The notes below the pieces were generated by a model. The model was given only the letters and a program-made list of their open reading frames with translations, made no database searches and had not been told where the DNA came from. From Bacillota bacterium (lineage in GTDB: Bacteria; Bacillota; Bacilli; Paenibacillales; Paenibacillaceae), in NCBI GenBank assembly GCA_023460795.1, contig JAEWPC010000073.1, positions 1 to 42,776 of the forward strand: a stretch of 42,776 nt of DNA, written 5' to 3'. Each line of letters opens with the position of its first letter. The first letter of the stretch is position 1. Made by a program: the position numbers and the translations under genes. Positions 8,659 through 17,055 of this stretch are shown here, one piece after another.

Positions 8659-9300
8659 CTAATTTGATCTGCCCGCGAACCAGCGCAAGTCCGTCTCCGT
8701 CGCGAGCGCGGTTAAACGCAAGTCGTGCGGCTCCATAGGCAACGATTCCGCGATCACTTGCAGCTCGTAAGCGAAGCCGATCCATTGTGTCGTCAACGTT
8801 TCCCCCGATTCCCGCAGCGTCGCATATAATCCGTCATAATAGCCGCCACCATAGCCGAGTCTGCCGCCTTCTTCGTTGAACGCGAGCCCTGGAACGAGCA
8901 CGACGTCCGGCGGAATCGACGGATCCCATGCGGAGGTGTTATCCGGATCCGGTTCGGGCACGCCCCAGCGTCCGGATACCCAGCTAGACAATCCTTCGAC
9001 CTTCCTTAACTCCATTCCTTCTCCGCCCGGCAAAATTCTTGGCGCGATAAGCCGATCTCCTGCCGCTATTCGGTCCAAAATCAGCTGCGCAGGATCGGCT
9101 TCCGAGCGAAAAGCGGCATAGACGCACAGGTTGATAGGACGCCCTAGCTTCGCGCGCATGGGCTGCAGGACATGTACGGCCACTCGCTCGCACAACCGCC
9201 GCGAACGTTCTTCCCTTTCGACGGGGGGCAATGAATCCCGAACCGCTCGCATCCGCGCGCGCCATTCGGATTTATTCCAAGGGCCGGAAACCCGATCCAT
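8659..9300 (-). CDS. 5-formyltetrahydrofolate cyclo-ligase
   Basis: The enzyme converts 5-formyltetrahydrofolate to 5,10-methenyltetrahydrofolate using ATP. The 213-residue protein has the family's C-terminal signature GRLGYGGGYYD with the preceding VLVPGLAFNEEG, and an N-terminal Arg/Lys-rich helix (KSEWRARMRAVRD). The frame opens three codons earlier, but AAGGTGG lies only one base before that ATG and ten bases before the ATG at 9300, which I prefer. It is the first gene of the likely operon running through moaC, mogA, the MoeA-like gene and tatAC, and is divergent from the ABC-F gene. Confidence 0.93.
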   Translation of the reverse strand: MDRVSGPWNKSEWRARMRAVRDSLPPVEREERSRRLCERVAVHVLQPMRAKLGRPINLCVYAAFRSEADPAQLILDRIAAGDRLIAPRILPGGEGMELRKVEGLSSWVSGRWGVPEPDPDNTSAWDPSIPPDVVLVPGLAFNEEGGRLGYGGGYYDGLYATLRESGETLTTQWIGFAYELQVIAESLPMEPHDLRLTALATETDLRWFAGRSN

Positions 9301-9346
9301 ATGCGGCATGCCACCTTAGATGAAGATACGGATAAAGCTACTCATT

Positions 9347-9376
9347 ATCTTAGCATTTTTCACCTTTTTTCGCCAA
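9347..9376 (-). promoter_or_regulatory. Possible promoter of the cyclo-ligase/moaC/tat operon
   Basis: On the minus strand TTGGCG (9371-9376) and TAAGAT (9347-9352) are 18 nt apart, upstream of the first gene of the run. Both boxes deviate from consensus, so this is a candidate only. Confidence 0.35.
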
Positions 9377-9486
9377 ATGGGGGCGCCTTGGACGATCTCC
9401 TTCTTTTGAGGTAAACTTGGGTGGATATCATGATGTTATCAATCGCTTCTTCTATTACTGATTATATGAAGTCGGAGGGATTCCTC

Positions 9487-11418
9487 TTGCTCTTGCAAGC
9501 GAATGGCATTTCCAAACATTACGGCGTTACTCCCGTGCTCGAAGGGATCACGCTGCTCATTAACGAACGCGATCGGATCGGGCTCGTCGGCGTGAACGGC
9601 GCCGGCAAATCCACGCTGCTCAAAGTGCTCGCGGGCGAGCTGCGCGCCGATCACGGATCGATATCGAAGGCGAAGGACGTAAGAATCGGCTACTTGGCTC
9701 AAAATGGCGGACTGCAAGGGCACCGGACGCTGATGGAGGAGATGACCTCCGCTTTCGGCCCGCTGCTCGAGCAGGAAGCGAGCCTGCGCGAGATGGAGGC
9801 GCGAATCGCCGACCCGGCCGAGCTCGAGAACGCGGCGCGTTACGAATCGCTGCTGTCGCAGTATGCCGACGCCAGCGAGAAATTCCGCGAAGCCGGCGGC
9901 TACGAGATGGGCAACCGAACCCGCAGCGTGCTTCACGGCATGGGATTCGGCGATTTCGCGCCGGATACCGAGGTCGCGTCGCTCAGCGGAGGCCAGCGTA
10001 CGCGTCTGGCGCTTGCCCGCCTGTTGCTTGTGCAGCCGGATCTTCTGCTGCTCGACGAGCCGACGAACCATCTGGACATCGATACGCTGACCTGGCTCGA
10101 GCAATACTTGCGTTCCTATAACGGAGCGATGGTCATCGTATCCCATGACCGTTATTTCCTGGATGCGACCGTTACGTCCATCATCGAGATCGAACGCAAC
10201 GCGGCGACGAGGTATACGGGCAATTATAGCCGTTATATGGAGCTGAAAGCCGCCTCGTTCGCTCAACAGATGAAGCTCTACGAATCGCAACGCAAAGAGA
10301 TCGCGCGCATGGAAGATTTCATTCAACGCAACATCGCCCGCGCGACGACGACGCGGAGAGCGCAAAGCCGGCGCAACGCGCTCGAGCGAATCGAACGGCT
10401 GGAGAAGCCAGGCGCGCTGCGGCAAGCCAGCTTTTCGTTCACCACCGAGAGACGGAGCGGCAAGGAAGTATTGCGCGTCGTTAACGCTTCGGCCGCGCCG
10501 AAGCCGGACATGGCGCCCTTGTTCCGCAACGTCAGCTTCGAAGTCAGACGCGGAGAGCGGCTCGCGTTGCTCGGACCGAACGGCGTCGGCAAGACGACGC
10601 TGCTGCGCGCGCTCATCGACAAGCTGCCGCTCCGCAGCGGCGCGGTGGAATGGGGTGCCGGCGTATCCATCGGGTACTACGATCAAGAGCAACGAGAGCT
10701 GGATCCGAATAACACCGTGCTCGAGGAGCTATGGAGCGCGTTCCCCATGCAGCCCGAGGCCGAAATCCGCACCGTGCTAGGCAACTTCCTGTTCAGCGGC
10801 GAGGACGTCAAGAAGAAGGTCAGCTCGTTAAGCGGCGGCGAGAAAGCCCGCGTCGCGCTGTCCAAGCTGATGCTTCGCAAAGCGAACGTCATGATCATGG
10901 ACGAACCGACGAACCATCTGGACTTGATGAGCAGAGAAGTGCTCGAAGCCGCGCTCGACGAATACGACGGCACCCTTTTCTTCGTCTCCCATGACCGATA
11001 TTTCCTGAACCGGATCGCGGATCGGATCGTCGAGCTGAACGCCGACGGCGTTCGACATTTCCTGGGAAATTACGATGAAATGGTAACGAAGAAACAAGAT
11101 ATGTTGGAGTGGGAAGCGGAACAGGCAACGCAGGTTGCTTCGTCTGCTTCGTCTTCCGTGGCTCAGCAGCCAGTGAACGATTACGAAGCCGAGAAGCAGC
11201 AGAAACGCGAGGAACGCGCCAAGCAGCGCAAGCGCGAGCAAGCAGAGGCGGACATCGCCAAGCTGGAAGAGCAGCTTGAAGCATTGGAGCTGGAGATGGC
11301 CTCTCCCGAACTGGTCACCGATTATATGAAGCTTCGGGAGAAGCAAGCCGAGGTGGAACGCACGAGGGCCGCCTTGGACGAAAACTATGCGATCTGGGAA
11401 GCGTTAATGGAAGAATAA
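9487..11418 (+). CDS. ydiF: ABC-F family ATPase (YdiF type)
   Basis: The 643-residue soluble protein has two ABC ATPase domains and no membrane segment, as in ABC-F proteins, which bind the ribosomal E site and regulate translation or protect ribosomes. Domain 1 has GVNGAGKST, LSGGQRTRLALARLL and LLLDEPTNHLD. The inter-domain linker (about residues 240-310) is rich in Arg. Domain 2 has GPNGVGKTT, LSGGEKARVALSKL and MIMDEPTNHLD. A C-terminal coiled coil (about 560-640) completes the protein. I chose the TTG at 9487 because GGAGGG ends seven bases before it and the product then begins MLLQANGISKHYG, as expected. Length and context (moaC on one side, tsaD beyond) match B. subtilis YdiF. Confidence 0.93.
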   Translation: MLLQANGISKHYGVTPVLEGITLLINERDRIGLVGVNGAGKSTLLKVLAGELRADHGSISKAKDVRIGYLAQNGGLQGHRTLMEEMTSAFGPLLEQEASLREMEARIADPAELENAARYESLLSQYADASEKFREAGGYEMGNRTRSVLHGMGFGDFAPDTEVASLSGGQRTRLALARLLLVQPDLLLLDEPTNHLDIDTLTWLEQYLRSYNGAMVIVSHDRYFLDATVTSIIEIERNAATRYTGNYSRYMELKAASFAQQMKLYESQRKEIARMEDFIQRNIARATTTRRAQSRRNALERIERLEKPGALRQASFSFTTERRSGKEVLRVVNASAAPKPDMAPLFRNVSFEVRRGERLALLGPNGVGKTTLLRALIDKLPLRSGAVEWGAGVSIGYYDQEQRELDPNNTVLEELWSAFPMQPEAEIRTVLGNFLFSGEDVKKKVSSLSGGEKARVALSKLMLRKANVMIMDEPTNHLDLMSREVLEAALDEYDGTLFFVSHDRYFLNRIADRIVELNADGVRHFLGNYDEMVTKKQDMLEWEAEQATQVASSASSSVAQQPVNDYEAEKQQKREERAKQRKREQAEADIAKLEEQLEALELEMASPELVTDYMKLREKQAEVERTRAALDENYAIWEALMEE

Positions 11419-11460
11419 TCGAACCGGACCATCGAAATTACCAATACGATATACACAGTC

Positions 11461-11724
11461 TTATCCACAGCTTGCGAGCAACAACCTTCGGGGATTTTGT
11501 CGAATCCACAACCGGAGAATGTTGATGCGCAAGCTTTTTTGTCGACCTGTGCGTCCGAATGAAAAGTTTTCCACCGTTCTATCCACATTGTCCACACTAT
11601 CCACAGCTTCACTGTGAAAAACTCATCCCGTTTTCATGGATAACTCCCCCCTTGTCCCACGGCGGTTTGGCGGGTTTGTCCCCACTATGCACAACAGGTG
11701 TGGATAAGTTGTCCACACCTGTTG
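11461..11724. promoter_or_regulatory. DnaA-box cluster in the ydiF-leuA intergenic region
   Basis: The 335-nt gap between convergent ydiF and leuA is full of DnaA-box-like 9-mers (consensus TTATCCACA). Perfect boxes lie at 11461-11469 (plus) and 11699-11707 (minus). One-mismatch boxes lie at 11579-11587, 11588-11596 and 11597-11605, head to tail with no gap, and at 11709-11717. Weaker ones are near 11502 and 11635. The last pair forms a 13-bp perfect inverted repeat (CAACAGGTGTGGA, 7-nt loop, TCCACACCTGTTG; 11692-11724) that could also act as a transcription terminator between the convergent genes. Confidence 0.75.
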
Positions 11725-11753
11725 ATTTGGTAATTATTCGATTGTGGCTTGAA

Positions 11754-13343
11754 TTACTCTCCTGCCGCTTCTTGCCGCTCGGCTTCAGCCGCTTGACGAC
11801 GGGCCATGACGACTCCGTTGCAGGCCGCCACGTACGCCCTTGCCGCCGCCAGAATAATGTCTCTATGGATCGCGGTGCCGCGGAACCGGTTGCCGTTACT
11901 GACGACGGAGACGACCGCTTCGCCCGAAGCGTCTTCTCCGGTGGACAGCGAGTGCAGCTCCAAATCCTCGAACTCCGCGTCGACCGGCATCGCTTGGCGG
12001 ATGCATTGGATAACCGCTTCGAGCGGACCTTCGCCGGTGCCTGTATAAGTCGCTTCGGTCCCGTCTTCGGAGCTGTGAATCGTCACCGATGCGATGCGGG
12101 ATCGCTGCGAGCCCGCCAGTACTTGGAGATCGACCAGCGAGTACGGTTGAACGATCGTATCCGTCGATTCGCCCACCAGTTGCATGAGCACGTCGTCGGT
12201 AATGATTTTCTGCTCGTCGGCTTTCGCCTTGAAGCGGTTGTACAGATCCTCCATCTCCTCGTCGTTCAACTCTACGCCGAACTCCGCTACCCGGTGCTTG
12301 ATCGCATGGCGGCCGGAGTGCTTGCCCAGAATGATCATGCTGCGCGGAATGCCCATCGCTTCGGGATCCATGATCTCGTAGGTGTTGCGGTTTTTTAGGA
12401 GGCCGTCCTGATGGATCCCCGATTCGTGTTGGAAGGCGTTACGGCCGACGATCGGCTTGTTGTATGCGATCGGAAAATGCATCGCGCGGCTAACCATGCG
12501 GGAAGTCTCGAAAATTTGATCCGTGTTGATGTTCGTCGTAACGCCCATCGATTCCCCCCGAGTCTCGATCGCCATGACCAGCTCCTCCAAGGAGCAGTTG
12601 CCCGCGCGTTCGCCGACGCCGTTAACGCTCACTTCCACTTGCGTAACTCCGTGGCGGATTGCCGCCAAGCTGTTCGCGACCGCAAGTCCGAGATCGTTGT
12701 GGCAATGCGTGCTGAACACGACTTTGTCGGCGCCACGCACGCCGCCCCGGATTCTAGTGAACAACGGGCCGAATTCCTCCGGAAGCGCGTATCCCATTGT
12801 GTCAGGAACGTTGATGATCGTTGCGCCTTCGGCGATCGCGGCCTCGATGACGCGGAACAGGAACTCCTCGCTGGCGCGGGAAGCGTCCATCGGCGAGAAC
12901 TCGATCTCGTTGACGAACTGCTTGCCGTAGGAGACCATGCTCCGCACCATCTCGACGACTTGATCCTGCGTTTTGCGCAATTGGAAATCCAGATGGATTT
13001 GCGACGAGGAGATGAACAGGTGCAGGCGGCGGCGAGCTGCGTCTTGCGTCGCTTGAACCGCGGCATCGATGTCGATCGGCACGCAGCGGGCGAAGCCGCA
13101 AATTTCCGTGTTCTGCAATTCGCGGGAAATTTGCTGGATCGCTTGGAACTCGCCGGGACTGGAGATCGCGAACCCCGGTTCTATGATATCGACGCCGAGG
13201 CGAGCCAGCTGGCGGGCGATGACGATTTTCTGCTCGGGGCGCATCGAAGCGCCGGGCGCTTGCTCGCCGTCTCGAAGCGTCGTATCGAAAATGCGGATTT
13301 GTCTTTTGGCCGTCGTTGCTTGGTTTGGCGATTGGTTAGTCAT
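11754..13343 (-). CDS. leuA: 2-isopropylmalate synthase LeuA
   Basis: LeuA condenses acetyl-CoA with 2-oxoisovalerate, the first committed step of leucine synthesis. The 529-residue protein is the long form. The TIM-barrel catalytic domain begins RIFDTTLRDGEQAPG and carries the metal-binding segment STHCHNDLGLAVANSLA and NGVGERAGNCSLEELV. The C-terminal domain (about residues 390-510) is the leucine-binding regulatory domain. The ATG at 13343 has AGGAGG at the right distance. The gene is alone, separated from other leucine genes, and is preceded by two T-box leaders. It interrupts the ydiF-tsaD neighbourhood known from B. subtilis. Confidence 0.97.
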   Translation of the reverse strand: MTNQSPNQATTAKRQIRIFDTTLRDGEQAPGASMRPEQKIVIARQLARLGVDIIEPGFAISSPGEFQAIQQISRELQNTEICGFARCVPIDIDAAVQATQDAARRRLHLFISSSQIHLDFQLRKTQDQVVEMVRSMVSYGKQFVNEIEFSPMDASRASEEFLFRVIEAAIAEGATIINVPDTMGYALPEEFGPLFTRIRGGVRGADKVVFSTHCHNDLGLAVANSLAAIRHGVTQVEVSVNGVGERAGNCSLEELVMAIETRGESMGVTTNINTDQIFETSRMVSRAMHFPIAYNKPIVGRNAFQHESGIHQDGLLKNRNTYEIMDPEAMGIPRSMIILGKHSGRHAIKHRVAEFGVELNDEEMEDLYNRFKAKADEQKIITDDVLMQLVGESTDTIVQPYSLVDLQVLAGSQRSRIASVTIHSSEDGTEATYTGTGEGPLEAVIQCIRQAMPVDAEFEDLELHSLSTGEDASGEAVVSVVSNGNRFRGTAIHRDIILAAARAYVAACNGVVMARRQAAEAERQEAAGE

Positions 13344-13394
13344 GGTAAAGCCCTCCTAAGGTTTGGATTGGTTCGTGAAGCCCCGGGAGACGAC

Positions 13395-13726
13395 AAAAAG
13401 CCCGCCGTCTCCTGATGAATCTCAGAGACGACGGGCCGATCAGACCGCCGCGGTACCACTCCGCTTGGAGGGGTTTGCCTTCCGAATGGCAAACGAATCC
13501 TCCCCCTTGTGTGCTTCGACTTCAACCGTTCGGCCGGTTGAAATCGCCGCAAGCGCCCGATATCGGGGGCCAGCCGTATCGACGTACTTGAAGGCATCGG
13601 CTTGCGCCGAGCTACTTTCCGCCGTTACGCTCCCGGGCGAGTTTCGGAATCCTCTTCGACTGCGTCGCACCAACCCGCAGCTCTCTGCACCCGAGGTATT
13701 CTTACTGCTCCCGTTCATCGCGTTAA
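13395..13726 (-). ncRNA. T-box riboswitch, leuA-proximal copy
   Basis: On the minus strand the T-box sequence GGAGTGGTACCGCGG (13448-13462) precedes an intrinsic terminator (GCCCGCCGTCTC pairing with GAGACGACGGGC, 13400-13436, then five T). Upstream is a Stem I region with the AGAGAG kink-turn-like motif, GGTGC.ACGCAG and the putative specifier CTC (Leu) in CCGAAACTCGCC. Uncharged tRNA-Leu would stabilise the antiterminator and allow leuA transcription. This is the second of two leaders in tandem. Confidence 0.93.
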
Positions 13727-13732
13727 TAAATA

Positions 13733-14038
13733 TAAAAGCCCGCCAGTCTCTTGGAATAAGAGACGGCGGGCATTGTCTGCCTTCCGCGGTACCACTCTTG
13801 TTGACGCGACCGGATCCCGAAGGATGGAGGCGTCCGCTTAAGACCCTGTATCGGGGGTTAGCCGTATCGATGTACGCTTGGGAGCGATGACGCTCCGCCG
13901 TTCCAACGATCCGCTCACAGGCGAGCTTCGGGTTCCCATCCGCTGCGTTGCACCGTCCCGCAGCTCTCTGATTGCCGGGTGTTCCCTACTGTTCCTGATC
14001 TTCGCGTTGCGTGGTATGCTGCTCCCTCGTCGGGATTG
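13733..14038 (-). ncRNA. T-box riboswitch, promoter-proximal copy
   Basis: This first transcribed leader has AGAGTGGTACCGCGG (13784-13798), a terminator hairpin (GCCCGCC paired with GGCGGGC, 13738-13771, then T-rich sequence) and a Stem I resembling the second leader: AGAGAGCTGCGGG, GGTGCAACGCAGC and the putative specifier CTC in CCGAAGCTCGCC. Both leaders therefore appear to read leucine tRNA. The specifier is inferred by comparing the two copies, not by folding. Confidence 0.93.
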
Positions 14039-14044
14039 GTTTTT

Positions 14045-14073
14045 ATTATATTCACCAACAAATCGTCTGTCAA
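14045..14073 (-). promoter_or_regulatory. Consensus sigma-A promoter of the leuA leader
   Basis: TTGACA (14068-14073) and TATAAT (14045-14050) are both perfect and exactly 17 nt apart on the minus strand. Such a strong promoter fits a gene whose output is set by the downstream T-box terminators. The remaining sequence to the tsaD stop (14074-14213) holds no gene. Confidence 0.92.
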
Positions 14074-14213
14074 TTCAATAATCGCTTATTTTTGAAAAAA
14101 AGATTTCGGCGAACCACCGCGCCCAGCAAATATACCTTATTCCGACGCTTCTGCTGCGGAATCTGCACTCCGCATTCCGCCCCTGAGCGAAGGGGATACC
14201 GTTGTAAGGTGCA

Positions 14214-15245
14214 TCAATCCGCGACCGACCATTCCTCCAGCGAGAATACGGGCTCAGCCTTTAAGTCGAGGGAGGAGAACTCGCCGCGGCGCCACTTCAA
14301 GTCCGCGGCGGCGGCGATCATGGCGGCGTTGTCCGTGCACAGCGAGTGCGGCGGAATCAGAAGCGGCAGCCCCGCCTCCGCGCACAGCTCGGCGAGCCGC
14401 TCGCGCAGTCCGCGATTCGCCGCGACGCCGCCGCACAATAGCACTTGCCGCGCGCCGTATGCGCTCGCGGCCTTCATCGCCTTCGTCGTTACGACGTCGA
14501 TGACGGACTGCTGGAACCCCCGCGCGAGCGCGGAGAAATCCGGCGACTCGCCCTTCATCCGCGAGCGGTTGATCTCCGCGAGCACCGCGGATTTCAAACC
14601 GCTGAAGCTGAAGTCGTAAGAATCCGGCTCCAGCCAAGAACGCGGAAGCACGATCTCTTCCTCCGCCGACTGCGCCAGCTTGTCCACGTACGGGCCGCCC
14701 GGATACGGAAATTGCAGAGCCCGCGCGACTTTGTCGTACGCCTCTCCGACAGCGTCGTCCCGTGTCCGCCCGAGAATGCGGAACTTCCCTTCCGCCTCCA
14801 GCAGCACGATCTCCGTATGTCCCCCGGACACGACAAGCGCCAGCGAAGGATACACGATATCGCCGACGAGATGGTTGGCGTAGATATGTCCGGCGATATG
14901 GTGCGTCCCGATCAGCGGTACGTCCAGCGCCATCGCCAAGCTTTTGCCCGCAACGACGCCAACTAACAACGCTCCGACAAGCCCAGGACCTTGCGTAACG
15001 GCCACCGTATCGATATCGGCTAAGCCAACCCCCGCGACGGAAATCGCTTCTTCGATGATGATCGTCATGCTCTCCACATGCTTGCGGGAAGCGATCTCGG
15101 GCACGACGCCGCCGAATTGGCGGTGCGTGTCGATCTGGCTGGATACGACGTTGGACAACACTTCGCGACCGTTGCGTACGACCGCCACCGACGTCTCGTC
15201 GCAGCTTGTTTCTATGGCAAGAATGTAATAGTCAGTTGAGTTCAT
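14214..15245 (-). CDS. tsaD: tRNA N6-adenosine threonylcarbamoyltransferase TsaD
   Basis: TsaD transfers the threonylcarbamoyl group to A37 of ANN-decoding tRNAs, together with TsaB and TsaE. The 343-residue protein shows the ASKHA fold: ILAIETSCDETSVAVV at the N-terminus, the metal site GTHHIAGHIYANHL (His-x3-His), LVVSGGHTEI, and near the end the nucleotide-binding LCGGVAANRGLRERL. The frame is open 22 codons further up, but the ATG at 15245 overlaps the rimI stop (ATGA) and gives the normal N-terminus. It is the last gene of the thiL-tsaE-tsaB-rimI-tsaD operon. Confidence 0.98.
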   Translation of the reverse strand: MNSTDYYILAIETSCDETSVAVVRNGREVLSNVVSSQIDTHRQFGGVVPEIASRKHVESMTIIIEEAISVAGVGLADIDTVAVTQGPGLVGALLVGVVAGKSLAMALDVPLIGTHHIAGHIYANHLVGDIVYPSLALVVSGGHTEIVLLEAEGKFRILGRTRDDAVGEAYDKVARALQFPYPGGPYVDKLAQSAEEEIVLPRSWLEPDSYDFSFSGLKSAVLAEINRSRMKGESPDFSALARGFQQSVIDVVTTKAMKAASAYGARQVLLCGGVAANRGLRERLAELCAEAGLPLLIPPHSLCTDNAAMIAAAADLKWRRGEFSSLDLKAEPVFSLEEWSVAD

Positions 15246-15754
15246 CGGTCTTCCCCTTCCGCCGTACCTGCCGTCTCCTCGTTCGCGTCTTCCGGCGCGA
15301 GCTCGGCCCACATGATCAGCGCGTCCTCCATATTATCCGAATAATAATTCGGTCGAATGCCCGAAGGAACGAAGCCCATGCTTTCGTACAGCGACTTCGC
15401 GATTTCGTTCGTTACCCGTACTTCCAGCGTCATGCGAACCGCACCGAACCATTGGGCCGTCCGCATGAGTTCCTGCAGGAGCCTCTTGCCGAGCCCTTGG
15501 CCGCGATACGCTTCTCTTACCGCAATGTTCGTGACGTGCGCCTCGTCTACGATCATCCACATGCCGCCGTAACCGAGGATGCGGCCGTCCTGCTCCATGA
15601 CCATATATTTAGCGAACAAATTGTTCATCAGTTCGTTGCGGAACGCTTCCTCCGACCACGGCGCGGTGAACGACTCCCGTTCGATCTGGGCGATCGTGCC
15701 GATGTCGCTTAGCGTCATGCTGCGAAATACGAGTTCCCCACCAACGTCCCGCAT
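15242..15754 (-). CDS. rimI: Ribosomal-protein-alanine N-acetyltransferase RimI
   Basis: RimI acetylates the N-terminus of ribosomal protein S18 in E. coli; family members are GNAT acetyltransferases. The 170-residue protein has the acetyl-CoA-binding segment REAYRGQGLGKRLLQELM and the typical RimI ending LYESMGFVPSGIRPNYYSDN..DALIM. A longer frame runs into tsaB, but the ATG at 15754 lies just after the tsaB stop with GGGGAG upstream, and gives the usual length. Its place between tsaB and tsaD is conserved in Firmicutes. Confidence 0.95.
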   Translation of the reverse strand: MRDVGGELVFRSMTLSDIGTIAQIERESFTAPWSEEAFRNELMNNLFAKYMVMEQDGRILGYGGMWMIVDEAHVTNIAVREAYRGQGLGKRLLQELMRTAQWFGAVRMTLEVRVTNEIAKSLYESMGFVPSGIRPNYYSDNMEDALIMWAELAPEDANEETAGTAEGEDR

Positions 15755-15758
15755 CGTG

Positions 15759-16535
15759 TCACTCTCCCCGCGATGCGGACAATAGCTTCGCTTCCGCTTC
15801 CGCCAATTGCGTGTAATTCGGCACGAAAGAATGAACCTCGTCCCGTTGTCCGCTTCTATATTTACGTTCCGCCAGCAGCCCGAGCGCTCCCGCGTCCAAA
15901 TCGCATGACACCGCCCGGAAACCCGCGAACGAAGCCCGTGCCTCGGCAATAACCGCCTCATGAGTCGTCACGTCCCCGGCGAGCCATACTTCGACCGGCT
16001 CCGCGCCGTTCTCTGCATGCTCCTTCAGACGTACGGTCCAATCCGCGATCAGTCTGATCCCGTCTTCGCTCGCCCGGTGCCACTCCGAATCTTTACCTGC
16101 TACATAACGGGCTGTATAGACTTGTCCGCGGCGCGCATCCATAAGCGGCACGATCCACGACTCCGGCTGGTTGCCCACACCCATACCGGCCTTGAGCCAA
16201 GCGCTGTAAGCGAGCGCCTCCAGACTAGATACGCCGATCAGCGGCTTGCGCCACGCCCATGCCAACGTCTTGGCCGCCGTAACTCCGATGCGCACGCCCG
16301 TGTACGAACCCGGCCCCTGGCCGATCGCGATGCCGTCCAGATCCTCGCCACGGATACCGTTACGCGACAAAATCTCTTTGATCTCGGATACAACGCGTAC
16401 CGAATGATTGCGCTCCGTGAACGTCGTATAAGAATCCAACACTTGCCCGTCTCGGACGATCGCCACGGACATCGATGCGGTCGAGGAATCGAGCGCCAGC
16501 AGCGTTACGTTCGTCGATTGCGTTCCATCAGTCAT
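15759..16535 (-). CDS. tsaB: tRNA threonylcarbamoyladenosine synthesis protein TsaB
   Basis: TsaB is an ASKHA-fold paralogue of TsaD that forms the scaffold of the t6A-synthesising complex. The 258-residue protein starts with LLALDSSTASMSVAIVRDG and has the conserved GIAIGQGPGSYTGVRIG (about residues 71-87). It overlaps the end of tsaE by eight bases, so coupled translation is likely. Confidence 0.97.
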   Translation of the reverse strand: MTDGTQSTNVTLLALDSSTASMSVAIVRDGQVLDSYTTFTERNHSVRVVSEIKEILSRNGIRGEDLDGIAIGQGPGSYTGVRIGVTAAKTLAWAWRKPLIGVSSLEALAYSAWLKAGMGVGNQPESWIVPLMDARRGQVYTARYVAGKDSEWHRASEDGIRLIADWTVRLKEHAENGAEPVEVWLAGDVTTHEAVIAEARASFAGFRAVSCDLDAGALGLLAERKYRSGQRDEVHSFVPNYTQLAEAEAKLLSASRGE

Positions 16536-17046
16536 TCCCCTGCTCCTCCTCGGCTTCCAGCGACGCGATCGCCTTGCACCATGTCTCGCAACGATCGCCG
16601 ATCGGCGTACACCGTATCGTCCGCGACGTCGGCCCCGTCGATCTCAGCTCGATATGCAGCCGCTCGTCGGGCAAGATCGGCTCGATGATCGACGCCCATT
16701 CGACGAGCGACACGCCCCTGCCGTGAAAATACTCGTCCAATCCGAGCTCGTCCGCTTCCTCCAGCGACAGCCGATAGACGTCCATATGATATAAAGGCAG
16801 CCTGCCGCCTTCGTATTCCTTAATAATCGTAAAAGTAGGGCTATTGACGATGCCCGGCACTCCCAGCGCCGCCGCGAAGGCTTGCGCGAATCTCGTCTTG
16901 CCCGCGCCAAGGTCGCCGTCGACCGCGAGCACGGTGCCCGGAACGACCAGCGTCGCTAGCGCGTCCGCGAAAGCGACCGTATCCGCTTCCGAAGAAGCTT
17001 GAAGGACATACCGCTTCGTATGCTCTCTTCTCTCGTTCAGCTGCAT
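16528..17046 (-). CDS. tsaE: tRNA threonylcarbamoyladenosine synthesis ATPase TsaE
   Basis: TsaE is the ATPase that drives turnover of the TsaB-TsaD complex. The 172-residue protein has the P-loop GDLGAGKTRFAQAFA (about residues 44-58), SPTFTIIKEYEG and the motif YHMDVYRL, then LVEWAS. It is 9 nt downstream of thiL and overlaps tsaB. Confidence 0.97.
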   Translation of the reverse strand: MQLNERREHTKRYVLQASSEADTVAFADALATLVVPGTVLAVDGDLGAGKTRFAQAFAAALGVPGIVNSPTFTIIKEYEGGRLPLYHMDVYRLSLEEADELGLDEYFHGRGVSLVEWASIIEPILPDERLHIELRSTGPTSRTIRCTPIGDRCETWCKAIASLEAEEEQGND

Positions 17047-17055
17047 ATGTCCGAT

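Noticed and set aside
9439..10692. 417-codon minus-strand open frame opposite ydiF
   Set aside because: Its Arg/Gln/His-rich composition is typical of an antisense frame. The ABC-F gene on the plus strand has all family motifs.
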